From IMG/VR virus record IMGVR_UViG_3300020469_000023, positions 35,096 to 99,095 of that record: a stretch of DNA of 64,000 nt; one strand, written 5' to 3'. Shown in pieces: positions 17,059 through 25,097 of the stretch; the first letter of the stretch is position 1, and each line of letters begins with the position of its first letter. Under the pieces are notes generated by a model. The model saw nothing but the letters and a program-made list of their open reading frames with translations. It had not been told where the DNA came from and did not search any database. The DNA is from a virus. Both the position numbers and the translations under genes were made by a program.

Positions 17059-17094
17059 CCCTTGTAATTAAAATAAGTGTTTTGCTACGACAGA

Positions 17095-17607
17095 TTATGT
17101 CGCATACTTTGAAAAGAATGTAATTACAGTTCTATCTGTATTGCCATGTAAGGGGTGATGTGGTACGTTTGCATTGAAACAAACTGCACGATTGTATTTA
17201 AATGGAACTTCGTCACCATCTATCCAAGTGCCACCATTTCCTTCTAGATAAATGACACCTGAAAAGTCCCATGCTTTATCGATATGTGGCATGGGTGTAG
17301 ATATGTTTTGTTCTAGTAAATGTTTGTAGAAAGTAATCCAACCAACTTTTACATCAAACATGTTTTGTATTTTATTGACGACCTCAGGAAGTTCGAACAT
17401 AAGATTTTTAGTTCGAAGTCCTGGCCATTTACCAATGGATTCGCTTTTATTATATTCTGCATATTGTTTTGCAGTATAATAATTAGAACTCTTAGAAAAC
17501 TCTAAGACTTCATCTGGGTCATCAAGAAAGTTTTCAAATACTTGATATTTAGATTTTGACACTAAACTGTAAGGTTGCATAGAGTTTGTCAGTATTGTAG
17601 TCATCAT
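17095..17607 (-). CDS. Fe(II)/2-oxoglutarate-dependent oxygenase-like protein
   Basis: 170 residues if the first ATG is used; the ATG at 17577 (residue 11) is an equally good start. The double-stranded beta-helix signature is visible: PHID (HxD iron ligands, about 116-119), PHHPL (distal His, about 152-156) and NTDRTVITFF (Arg for 2-oxoglutarate). Substrate unknown; this type hydroxylates proteins, nucleic acids or small molecules. Overlaps the 3' end of the outer-membrane-protein gene in another frame. Confidence 0.75.
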   Translation of the reverse strand: MMTTILTNSMQPYSLVSKSKYQVFENFLDDPDEVLEFSKSSNYYTAKQYAEYNKSESIGKWPGLRTKNLMFELPEVVNKIQNMFDVKVGWITFYKHLLEQNISTPMPHIDKAWDFSGVIYLEGNGGTWIDGDEVPFKYNRAVCFNANVPHHPLHGNTDRTVITFFSKYAT

Positions 17608-18166
17608 CTACTATGTATCTAACCCCAGGTCTTATGGTGAACTTTTTACCAAACTTAATATTTAACATGATATCAGTTTGAATATCTTCAAATTCTCCAT
17701 CATCTACACCGTCTTTTGCGAATGCGAATCTAGGTGAGAAATGAACTTGTGGTGCAAAACAAACTAAGTCTGTATTACATTGAAAGTTACCTTTATACCC
17801 AAGAGTAGTTAAGACTCTAAAGTAATAAGTATCACTTTTTTTACCTTCGATATCACGATACTCTACTCTAGGTCTAAAGTAGAAACCATTATCTTGTTCA
17901 AAGAGTTTTACTGATACTCTAGGTCGGTGTTCAATTCTGCCTTTCTTTTCAATGTACTGATATGAAAAATCCCAGTTATCGAGTTTGTAACCCAATTGGT
18001 GATGTGTTTTATCAGTATCTCCAAAGTAATGTCTGTATCTCCAAGATACATTATTACCAAAACTATCTTTAGTTTGTAATTTTAAATTTAATTGTTCTCT
18101 ATCCCAATTTTCTGCAGAAAATACTGATGCAGATAAGAACATTATTAATATTAAAAGGTTTTTCAT
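17549..18166 (-). CDS. Outer-membrane beta-barrel-like protein with signal peptide
   Basis: 205 residues. A signal peptide of about 17 residues (MKNLLILIMFLSASVFS, then AEN) precedes alternating aromatic/polar strands with many Tyr, Arg and Asp residues. The final residues end in aromatic/hydrophobic alternation (LQFSVKI), as in barrels inserted by BAM. It resembles DUF2490-type or KdgM-like small barrels by pattern only. It has its own early-type promoter and a GGAG site. A phage-made outer-membrane protein could change receptor exposure or permeability (inference). Confidence 0.7.
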   Translation of the reverse strand: MKNLLILIMFLSASVFSAENWDREQLNLKLQTKDSFGNNVSWRYRHYFGDTDKTHHQLGYKLDNWDFSYQYIEKKGRIEHRPRVSVKLFEQDNGFYFRPRVEYRDIEGKKSDTYYFRVLTTLGYKGNFQCNTDLVCFAPQVHFSPRFAFAKDGVDDGEFEDIQTDIMLNIKFGKKFTIRPGVRYIVDDDYNTDKLYATLQFSVKI

Positions 18167-18196
18167 TATATTACTCCAATAATAAATTTAACAAAT

Positions 18197-18225
18197 ATTA
18201 TACTCGCACTAACAAGAATTGTCAA
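18197..18225 (-). promoter_or_regulatory. Early-type promoter TTGACA-17-TATAAT
   Basis: Minus strand perfect boxes (-35 18220-18225, -10 18197-18202), 17-nt spacing, reading into the outer-membrane protein gene. Back-to-back with the late promoter of the curli operon. Confidence 0.8.
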
Positions 18226-18265
18226 TACTTGCTTAGTATATATGCTTCTTATAACTCTGTTTTCA

Positions 18266-18273
18266 TATAAATA
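18266..18273 (+). promoter_or_regulatory. T4-like late promoter TATAAATA of the curli operon
   Basis: Perfect late box on the plus strand, 7 nt before the ATG at 18281; predicted leader about two bases. It is the only clear promoter seen before the 18.3-25.1 kb operon. Confidence 0.75.
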
Positions 18274-18280
18274 GACGTGT

Positions 18281-18577
18281 ATGAACAATATAATGAAATT
18301 ATTAATGGAAGTGGGTATCCCGATTGGTAGTGCAATCATCATGGGGTTCTTTATCTTTCTGACTTTAAAATACATTTTAGATAGTGTTGGTGGTTCTGTT
18401 ACAGGTCTTACTAACATTATGAATGGTTTAGAGTCAAGAGTTCGTCAAATGAATAATGATATGATAAAGATTGACTTGTTAGTAAGTGAGTCTTTAGATT
18501 TAAGACCAGACATCGATAGAGTTGCGAGAGCAGAAAACTTTATGGAAGATGGTAAGATAGACTCTAGGAGAGATTAA
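18281..18577 (+). CDS. Small membrane protein, N-terminal TM plus coiled coil (first of pair)
   Basis: 98 residues. A hydrophobic helix at about 10-32, preceded by Glu-Val-Gly-Ile-Pro, is followed by a polar heptad-like stretch (40-75) and a charged tail. The pattern is repeated by the next gene, so the two are probably paralogs. Size and topology are holin-like or scaffold-like; no family is certain. First gene of the late curli-type operon; its stop overlaps the next ATG. Confidence 0.7.
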   Translation: MNNIMKLLMEVGIPIGSAIIMGFFIFLTLKYILDSVGGSVTGLTNIMNGLESRVRQMNNDMIKIDLLVSESLDLRPDIDRVARAENFMEDGKIDSRRD

Positions 18578-18906
18578 TGAACAGCAGTAATATTAATCAA
18601 ATTGTTTTGATTATTGATGAGGTTGGTTATCCAGTTTTAATGGCAATCGGTATGGGATATTTTATCTGGTATGTTTGGAAGTATGTGACGAAAGAACTAA
18701 AACCAAAAATTGGTGCTTCACATAAGACTCTTATTAAATTATTAGACCAGATTAGAATGCTTGACAATGACTTGATACGATTACAACAGAAAGTAAATAC
18801 TGTAATCGAATATAGAAAACAAGAAGAATTAAAAAAACAAGGGCAAGAAGATGAAGACAGCACAGTATATATTAATGATATGGGTAAGTCTAACGATAAC
18901 AAGTAA
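18577..18906 (+). CDS. Small membrane protein, N-terminal TM plus coiled coil (second of pair)
   Basis: 109 residues. A TM helix at about 15-36 begins with Asp-Glu-Val-Gly-Tyr-Pro, matching the Glu-Val-Gly-Ile-Pro of the preceding protein. A coiled-coil segment (45-85) and an acidic, Gln/Glu-rich tail follow. It overlaps csgF by 56 nt. Possibly holin-like, or a partner of the curli pore at the inner membrane; neither is demonstrated. Confidence 0.7.
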   Translation: MNSSNINQIVLIIDEVGYPVLMAIGMGYFIWYVWKYVTKELKPKIGASHKTLIKLLDQIRMLDNDLIRLQQKVNTVIEYRKQEELKKQGQEDEDSTVYINDMGKSNDNK

Positions 18907-19333
18907 TTTGTTTGCTGACCAGATAGTTCATAAATTTAAATCTCCATCATTTAGTGGTATTGGACAATCGTCACACTATTTAACAATAGAGAATCAACAG
19001 AAGTCTCGTAGAGATAAGATTCAAGAAGATATCGAATCTGCAATTGCAAAAGCAGAACGTGAAGCAGATAGTACGACCCATGCTAAGTTCCTTAGAAACT
19101 TAGAGTCAAGAATCTATGCTCAAATATCAAAACAATTAGTTGACCAAATGTTTGGTGATGGAGTAAATGAAGGTTCAATAGAAGGTTTCTTTGATATGCT
19201 TGGTAATACTGTAGCATACGAATTATGTACAGGTTGTGGTGATGATGGTATTGATGTAATTAGAATTACAATTACAGGCGATGATAATACAACAACAACA
19301 TTAGATGTACCAGTAGGTAGTGGAGCATTTTAG
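18851..19333 (+). CDS. csgF: CsgF-like curli assembly factor
   Basis: 160 residues. Signal peptide about 1-22 (ends LFA, then DQ). The mature start, with Lys-Phe-Lys-Ser-Pro-Ser-Phe-Ser-Gly, matches the CsgF N-terminus that inserts into the CsgG pore (YxFxNPxFGG in bacteria; here the Asn-Pro is Ser-Pro). FLRNLESRIYAQISKQL near 80-96 matches the CsgF helix, and the Thr-rich strand end (ITGDDNTTTTLDVPV) matches its C-terminus. CsgF sits at the outer face of the CsgG pore and helps nucleate curlin. Sits immediately before csgG, as in bacteria. Confidence 0.85.
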   Translation: MKTAQYILMIWVSLTITSNLFADQIVHKFKSPSFSGIGQSSHYLTIENQQKSRRDKIQEDIESAIAKAEREADSTTHAKFLRNLESRIYAQISKQLVDQMFGDGVNEGSIEGFFDMLGNTVAYELCTGCGDDGIDVIRITITGDDNTTTTLDVPVGSGAF

Positions 19334-20205
19334 TGAAAATATTTTTATTGATAGGAGTATTCGTTCTATCAAGTTGTGCTAGTATTCCTTCTTTCTCACG
19401 TATAGATTGTGATGAAAGAGAATTAGCATGTCGAGAAAGTGCAACTATAGAAAAGTTGCCATCGACAGCAGAATTAAAAAAAGTGCCAGGTCCAAGTAAT
19501 GGTAAACCTGTAGTAGTTGCAGTTTATGGATTTACAGACAAAACTGGCCAAAGAAAAAGTAGAGATACATTTTCAGATTTTTCTACTGCAGTAACACAAG
19601 GTGCAGATTTACTTGTTATTGATGCACTTAAAACTGCAAGTAATGGAGAGTGGTTTAGAGTAGTTGAGAGAACTAATATAGATGCTCTCATAAGAGAAAG
19701 GCAAATAATAAGAAGTTCTAGAGAAGAGTTTAAAGAAGATAAACAACTAGCATCTTTAGTATTTGCAGGGATTTTAATTGATGGTGGTGTTGTTGGGTAC
19801 GACACTAACATCGAAAGTGGTGGTCGTGGAGCAAGATACTTAGGTATCGGACACAATACATCATATAGAAGAGATTCAGTAATTGTTAGTCTAAGGGCAA
19901 CCTCAACACTAACAGGTGAAATTTTAATGAATGTTCAGGCGAAAAAAACTATTTTGTCTGTCGGTGGCGGTTATGATTTATTCCGATTCTTTGATATGGA
20001 TACAAAGTTATTGGAATTTGAAGATGGTAACGGATTTAACGAAAGTGTAACGTTTGCAGTTCGCTCCGCTATTGAAGTTGCCGTATTAGAACTTATTTAC
20101 CAAGGACACGATAGAGGTTTTTGGAAAATGAAAAGTGACCATCGTCACCCACACTTAAGTGATGGGACTAACGATAAACACTTAATAACTAAGGAGAAAG
20201 AATGA
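19333..20205 (+). CDS. csgG: CsgG-like curli secretion lipoprotein (outer-membrane pore)
   Basis: 290 residues; E. coli CsgG is 277. It begins with GTG overlapping the TAG of csgF. Lipobox LSSC with Cys15 marks a lipoprotein. The core follows CsgG: VVAVYGFTDKTGQRK (about 60-74), an alpha/beta body with VVERTNIDALIRERQI (about 113-128), and the transmembrane hairpin region around 150-215 (GGVVGYDTNIESGGRGARY). It should form the oligomeric outer-membrane channel of type VIII secretion. The C-terminus is longer and His/Asp-rich. Confident at family level; the phage role is unknown. Confidence 0.93.
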   Translation: MKIFLLIGVFVLSSCASIPSFSRIDCDERELACRESATIEKLPSTAELKKVPGPSNGKPVVVAVYGFTDKTGQRKSRDTFSDFSTAVTQGADLLVIDALKTASNGEWFRVVERTNIDALIRERQIIRSSREEFKEDKQLASLVFAGILIDGGVVGYDTNIESGGRGARYLGIGHNTSYRRDSVIVSLRATSTLTGEILMNVQAKKTILSVGGGYDLFRFFDMDTKLLEFEDGNGFNESVTFAVRSAIEVAVLELIYQGHDRGFWKMKSDHRHPHLSDGTNDKHLITKEKE

Positions 20206-21119
20206 GAACTTTAATTCTCGCTTTATTATTAACAGCAAGTGCTTTTGCATTTGCGGATAATGAAATATATATCGAGCAAGTTGGTGAAGGTGTAGAAATT
20301 ATTATTGAACAAACAGGTAATGGAAACTTGATTGGGCAAAATACTAGCACTGGTGCTAATGCGACCGACATGAAACTGCAGATAGGTAACTCTAATGCAT
20401 ATTGGTTGTTTAATGGAAGTAACAACTTACTATTTGGTGATATCAACTCAGATGGTTCAAACATTGACTATAATGTTCAAGGTTCGAACAACAGAATCAA
20501 TCAATTGATTGGTACTGTAACTGGTAATACTAGTAGTAATCAAAGTGCAGATGCCATTGATATGAATGTAGATGTTCAAGGTGATTATAACCAGACAACG
20601 TTTAGGTTAGGTAATAAATCTGAAACTTACAATACACCTCATAATTTAGGTGATGGTGCATTTTTTAACAATAGTGCAGGTTTTAAAACGTATAGCAATC
20701 ATACATTTACAGGTAGTAACATCACGGGTTATGGAACTTATGGTGGTAATGCTACAAGTAACTATGGGTCAAATGCCGCATATTGGGATGCCTGGAATAT
20801 TACAGAAGGTAGTGCTGATGGTGCCAACATTGACTTATTAGTTGATGGCAGTGGTGCTTCAAATACTATTGGTGCATTTATAAACTCTTCAAATGCTGTT
20901 TGGGATTGGGACATAACTGGTTCAAATAACTGGATATTAACAACTCAAGAAGATGGAAGTGATAATAAAATATCTGTTGATTTAACAGGTGATAAAAACT
21001 ATGTATTTGTTGGTCAAAGAACAGGTACAAGTATAAGTGGTGCAGAGGCGATATTAGATGCAAGTTTTGTTACAGACGGTTCAGAAATTACGATTATTCA
21101 ACAAGATACTGGCGAGTAA
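20202..21119 (+). CDS. Curlin-like repeat protein (CsgA/CsgB-type), copy 1
   Basis: 305 residues. Signal peptide about 1-18 (ends AFAFA). The mature start reads Asp-Asn-Glu-Ile-Tyr-Ile-Glu-Gln-Val-Gly-Glu-Gly, followed by curlin-like strands with Gln/Asn at turn positions (IEQTGNGN, LQIGNSN, VQGSNN, VQGDYN, ITGSNN, LTGDKN). Curlin repeats form amyloid beta-helices. It is longer and less regular than E. coli CsgA (about 150 residues), Asn/Gly/Ser-rich, almost without Lys. Its start overlaps csgG by 4 nt, so it is likely the substrate of the CsgG pore. Confidence 0.8.
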   Translation: MRTLILALLLTASAFAFADNEIYIEQVGEGVEIIIEQTGNGNLIGQNTSTGANATDMKLQIGNSNAYWLFNGSNNLLFGDINSDGSNIDYNVQGSNNRINQLIGTVTGNTSSNQSADAIDMNVDVQGDYNQTTFRLGNKSETYNTPHNLGDGAFFNNSAGFKTYSNHTFTGSNITGYGTYGGNATSNYGSNAAYWDAWNITEGSADGANIDLLVDGSGASNTIGAFINSSNAVWDWDITGSNNWILTTQEDGSDNKISVDLTGDKNYVFVGQRTGTSISGAEAILDASFVTDGSEITIIQQDTGE

Positions 21120-22209
21120 TCTTATTCTAATAGGGTCTGTTTATGCAGACTCTATTGGCGATATTCGTGAGCATACTGGTAGTGCGGCAATCGAAAGAGA
21201 ATCTGGTGAAGAACTAGTTGTCTCTCCTGCTTTTTTACCTGATGTTGAAATGAATGATACTGCTATTACTGGTAATGGCAGAATGTTAATTGAATTCAAA
21301 GATAAAGAAGAATTAGCATTGACTGAACACACAAAGATTTATATTGATGAAGTATATTATGACCCTGACCCATCGCTGTCAAAGATGACTATGCGAATGG
21401 CACTTGGTACTGCTAGATTTACATCTGGTAGAGGTGAAATGATTGACAAAGCAAACATTGACATTTCAACACCAACTGCTCAGATAGGTATTCGGGGAAC
21501 AGATTTTACAACTACAGTTGATGAACTCGGTAGAACGTTAGTTGTATTATTACCTGATGAAAATGGAGAATCATCTGGTGAAATATTTATTACAAATGCT
21601 GGTGGGACAATTACATTGAATGAAGCATATCAATCTATGATGCTTCAATCATTTGATGTAATGCCACAAAGAACAGTTATTCTTGAAGGCATTACGCCCG
21701 ATTCAATTAATAATATGTTTATTGTTAATCCACCAAAAGAGATAAAAGAAGTAGAAGCAGAAGGAGAAAGTAAAGAAGACGATGCTCAAGGTATTTTAGA
21801 TGTAGACTTCTTGGCATACGATGCCTTAGAAGAAGATGCTTTAGAAGATAAAGGAGAATTAGAATATACAGAACTAGATATTGACTTATTAGATGTTGAG
21901 TTTCTTCAAGACGTATTAGACATTACTGCTGACCTCGATAGAATAAATGAGATTGATAGAGAGGTTGCAGATATAGGTAATGTTAACATTGAAGGTACTC
22001 AAGTAGGGTTTGATGATGATAGTCAATATAGTACGTTTGTTAATAAAGAAGAAGAGACGATTGTTATGACTAGAGAAGTAGAAGGTGTAATTAGAATAAC
22101 TCATGCGATTTATACAAATGCAGTTATTGAAACATACACTAACCAAAAACCAAGCGAGATAACTTTAGGAGATGGTTCAGATGCAAGAATCATAATAATA
22201 CAAGAATGA
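21058..22209 (+). CDS. FecR-like domain protein, exported
   Basis: 383 residues. The start ATG at 21058 has AGAGG at suitable spacing, although it lies 62 nt inside the curlin gene. A signal-like segment (LILIGSVYA, then DS near residue 31) precedes a FecR-type domain: a strand-rich region with GNGRMLIEFKDKEELAL (about 73-89), and TPTAQIGIRGTDFT (about 137-150), a typical FecR IRGT motif. The C-terminal half is acidic and probably extended. FecR domains often sit in periplasmic or surface proteins beside CHASE2 cyclases, as here. Confidence 0.75.
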   Translation: MQVLLQTVQKLRLFNKILASNLILIGSVYADSIGDIREHTGSAAIERESGEELVVSPAFLPDVEMNDTAITGNGRMLIEFKDKEELALTEHTKIYIDEVYYDPDPSLSKMTMRMALGTARFTSGRGEMIDKANIDISTPTAQIGIRGTDFTTTVDELGRTLVVLLPDENGESSGEIFITNAGGTITLNEAYQSMMLQSFDVMPQRTVILEGITPDSINNMFIVNPPKEIKEVEAEGESKEDDAQGILDVDFLAYDALEEDALEDKGELEYTELDIDLLDVEFLQDVLDITADLDRINEIDREVADIGNVNIEGTQVGFDDDSQYSTFVNKEEETIVMTREVEGVIRITHAIYTNAVIETYTNQKPSEITLGDGSDARIIIIQE

Positions 22210-23036
22210 TTAAATTTTTAAAAGAAAATACATCACCACAAGGTATAAAGACTATCGTAACAATGTGGATTTTATTTGCATTTGCTATTGGTGGTTGTGA
22301 ATATGTATATGCTGATAATGAAGTATATATTACTCAAAGTGGTGAAGGTACAAAGTTGTTTATCGAACAAGAAGGTAAAGATAATAAAGTAGACTTCTCA
22401 ATGCAACATCAGGGTAATGAAGTAAAAATAATCCAGCATGGGCATAATAATAAAATAGCATATGGACATTGGGGTTCACTAACTAGTGGAGATATAGATG
22501 GAACGTTTAATTCATTAGACTTTGCACAAATATGTGGACGTGGTTCAAGTTGTAAAGAATCTGATATCGGTCTGCATATCTATGGAGACAATAACTCAAT
22601 ACGTTGGGGACAAGGATATATTTTAAGTTCTCCGACTTCAACTTGGACATGGGACGGAAGTGAAGGTGGTGGTCATCATCTAACTTTAGATGTTCATGGA
22701 GATAATAATAATGTTGCGGGTAGTCAAAGAAACTCATCTGCAGGCATCTATAGTGAACACCAAGCAGATATCTATCTTTACTCTAATAACAATAGTGTTT
22801 TTTGGAGACAAAATACAGATGGTGTTAAAGATGTAAATTTATACACATATAATGATGGTAATAATATTACTGGTTATCAATCTGGTTATGCAACACATAC
22901 TGCAAATATATCTTTAACTGGGTCTAGTCCAACAACATTAAATTTAACTCAAGAAGGTAACTCTGCTCAATCATATTCACTATCACAAAACTGCCAAACT
23001 ATGGGTGGTTGTAGCATTTCTGTTACACAACAATAA
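22206..23036 (+). CDS. Curlin-like repeat protein, copy 2
   Basis: 276 residues. A signal-anchor-like hydrophobic stretch (about 17-32) ends YVYA, then DNEVYITQSGEG, almost the same mature start as copy 1. GGC at residues 29-31 could instead be a lipobox. Curlin-like strands follow (IEQEGKDN, IIQHGHNN, IYGDNN, VHGDNNN, LTQEGN). Two Cys pairs (RGSSC region, and NCQTMGGC at the end) are absent from copy 1. Copies 1 and 2 may act as major/minor subunit or nucleator and fibre. Starts with a 4-nt overlap. Confidence 0.75.
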   Translation: MIKFLKENTSPQGIKTIVTMWILFAFAIGGCEYVYADNEVYITQSGEGTKLFIEQEGKDNKVDFSMQHQGNEVKIIQHGHNNKIAYGHWGSLTSGDIDGTFNSLDFAQICGRGSSCKESDIGLHIYGDNNSIRWGQGYILSSPTSTWTWDGSEGGGHHLTLDVHGDNNNVAGSQRNSSAGIYSEHQADIYLYSNNNSVFWRQNTDGVKDVNLYTYNDGNNITGYQSGYATHTANISLTGSSPTTLNLTQEGNSAQSYSLSQNCQTMGGCSISVTQQ

Positions 23037-23041
23037 AGACA

Positions 23042-24871
23042 ATGTATAATTGGAAAGTTGTTCTCGTAACAATAGCATTACTTGTAAGTGTTCGTATTGC
23101 TGACCCTAAATTAGTAGAGCAGTTTCGTTTAAACTATTTTGATTCACTTCAATATTTACAAGAACCCGTAGACTCTGGTATTGTTTTAGTTGATATTGAT
23201 GAAAAGTCTTTAGAGCAATTTGGACAGTTTCCATTTCCACGTGATATCTATGCACAAGAATTAAGTAAGAATGGTGCATTGTCTTTGTATGTAATGAATA
23301 TGAGTTTTACAGAAGCAGATAGATTTGGTGGTGATGAAGACTTAGCAAACGTGATGAATCTTCGTGAAGTTATATTATCTTCTATTCCTACAAACGTAAC
23401 AAATAAAGGCGACAAACCATTTCTTGGTTTTGGCAAACTAGGTAAAGGTAACCCAAGTAATTGGTTATATAACTACAAAGGTATTTCTACACCAATAAAA
23501 GAATTAAATCCTGTTGGAGTTGGTGTTGTAAGTGCGGCACCAAGTGTTGATGGTATAGTTCGTGAAGCACCCTTAATGGTAATTGCAAACGAACATATCT
23601 ATCCTTCTCTTGCATTAGAAACTTTACGTGTTTGGAATCGTCAACCTAATTATGCAATGAAAGTAAAAGAAGCAGGTGTTGAATGGGTAAGAATGGGTAA
23701 ACTAGATAAAATGTCCACTACACCTAACTCTAATATTCAGATTGCATATTGGAATAATTTTAAACGTATTTCTTTTGGTGAACCAATGCCAGATGGGCAA
23801 ATGTATATTATAGGACTATCTGCTGGTGGATTGGTAAACCCAGTACCAACACCCATGGGTGCAATGTACCCACATGATGTTCAAGCAAACTTAATTCAAA
23901 CTGTCGTGAGCGGTGTACAAATACAAAGACATTTCTTTCTTGAACAGTTAGAAATACTTGTTCTGATAATAAGTACACTATTAATACTACTTATGGTATA
24001 TAGATTGCCTACGTATTTAAGTGGTATACTATCTCTTGCAATGATTGGTGGTATAGTTGCAACAGGACTATATTATTGGTATACTGCTCTGTTACTTATT
24101 GATGTAGTTTACACGTCACTGGCATTATTCCTAGTGTTTGGACATGCATCATTTAACAAGTACTACGTCACATACAAACTTAAGGAAATGATTAAAGGAC
24201 AGTTTAAAACATATCTATCGCCAGATATGGTAGATAAACTTGCAGAAGACCCAAGTCTTTTAAAACTTGGTGGTGAAAGAAGAAACATGACTTTCTTTTT
24301 TATGGATATTGTAGGGTTTACACCAATATCAGAACACTATAAAAACAATAATGACCCCGAAGGTCTAGTGGAATTAATTAATAACTTTTTAGATAGAACA
24401 TCAAATATTATACTAAATAATGGTGGTACTATTGATAAATACATGGGTGATTGTATAATGGCGTTTTGGAATGCTCCATTAGACAACAAGTATCATGCAG
24501 AACTTGCCTGTATATCTGCAATTCAAATAGAAAAAGAAGTAGGAGAAATTCAAGATGAATTTAAAAGAAAAAATCTACCTAGCATTAATGTTGGTATTGG
24601 TATTAATACCAGTGATTGCATATGCGGTAATCTTGGTAGTCAATCCAGATTTGATTATTCAGTCATCGGAGATGGCGTCAATCTCGCCGCACGTCTGGAA
24701 GCATTAGCGGGTAGAGGCGATTATAAAAAACATATGACTATAGTTGGACAAGATACTGTTGATTCAATAGTTGTAAATGGATATAGTCAGAAAGATGTTA
24801 TGTTTAATTACATTGATGAGATACAAGTAAAAGGTAAAGAAGAAAAAATAAAAATATATTCACCGAGTTAG
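23042..24871 (+). CDS. CHASE2-domain class III adenylate cyclase
   Basis: 609 residues. N-terminal TM (about 5-19), then an extracytoplasmic CHASE2 domain to about 295 (IVLVDIDEKSLEQFGQFPFPR at 47-67 is typical). Three TM helices (about 303-367) and a class III cyclase domain (about 410-605) follow. Catalytic residues are present: metal Asp422 and Asp470, adenine-specifying Lys466 and Asp538, and transition-state Asn547 and Arg551. It should make cAMP from ATP in response to a periplasmic signal. The family is bacterial; in a phage late operon next to csgFG it is striking. Activity is inferred. Confidence 0.88.
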   Translation: MYNWKVVLVTIALLVSVRIADPKLVEQFRLNYFDSLQYLQEPVDSGIVLVDIDEKSLEQFGQFPFPRDIYAQELSKNGALSLYVMNMSFTEADRFGGDEDLANVMNLREVILSSIPTNVTNKGDKPFLGFGKLGKGNPSNWLYNYKGISTPIKELNPVGVGVVSAAPSVDGIVREAPLMVIANEHIYPSLALETLRVWNRQPNYAMKVKEAGVEWVRMGKLDKMSTTPNSNIQIAYWNNFKRISFGEPMPDGQMYIIGLSAGGLVNPVPTPMGAMYPHDVQANLIQTVVSGVQIQRHFFLEQLEILVLIISTLLILLMVYRLPTYLSGILSLAMIGGIVATGLYYWYTALLLIDVVYTSLALFLVFGHASFNKYYVTYKLKEMIKGQFKTYLSPDMVDKLAEDPSLLKLGGERRNMTFFFMDIVGFTPISEHYKNNNDPEGLVELINNFLDRTSNIILNNGGTIDKYMGDCIMAFWNAPLDNKYHAELACISAIQIEKEVGEIQDEFKRKNLPSINVGIGINTSDCICGNLGSQSRFDYSVIGDGVNLAARLEALAGRGDYKKHMTIVGQDTVDSIVVNGYSQKDVMFNYIDEIQVKGKEEKIKIYSPS

Positions 24872-24875
24872 CGTT

Positions 24876-25097
24876 ATGAAAAAAGTAGAGAGGTCTTTTT
24901 CAAGTGCAGTAAGAATGCCTTATCAAGATGCAATTGCATTTGCACTAAGACTTCATGACTTTCATATCGCACAATCTATTCAAGACTCAAAAAATAAAGA
25001 GTTTCATAAAAAACAAGCACAAAGAATGCGAGATTGGTTAACTGATATGAAAGATTTTATTATTTCGAATGAGTCTTCTCATGAACATGAAGCATAA
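24876..25097 (+). CDS. Small hypothetical protein ending the curli operon
   Basis: 73 residues, helical, with His, Gln and Lys in the middle and an acidic His-rich tail. No motif recognised. It follows the cyclase by only a few bases and overlaps the 3' end of the converging DUF3310-like gene by 38 nt. Probably part of the late operon, but could be a chance frame; its codon use and position support a real gene. Confidence 0.55.
   Translation: MKKVERSFSSAVRMPYQDAIAFALRLHDFHIAQSIQDSKNKEFHKKQAQRMRDWLTDMKDFIISNESSHEHEA

Noticed and set aside
18166-18417. Minus-strand frame opposite the first TM protein of the curli operon
   Set aside because: It spans the divergent promoters and the reverse complement of a TM segment; the plus-strand gene with the late box is better supported.
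20878-21063. Minus-strand frames inside the curlin genes
   Set aside because: Leu/Phe/Tyr/His-rich shadows of the Asn/Gly-rich coding strand; no promoter or start context.
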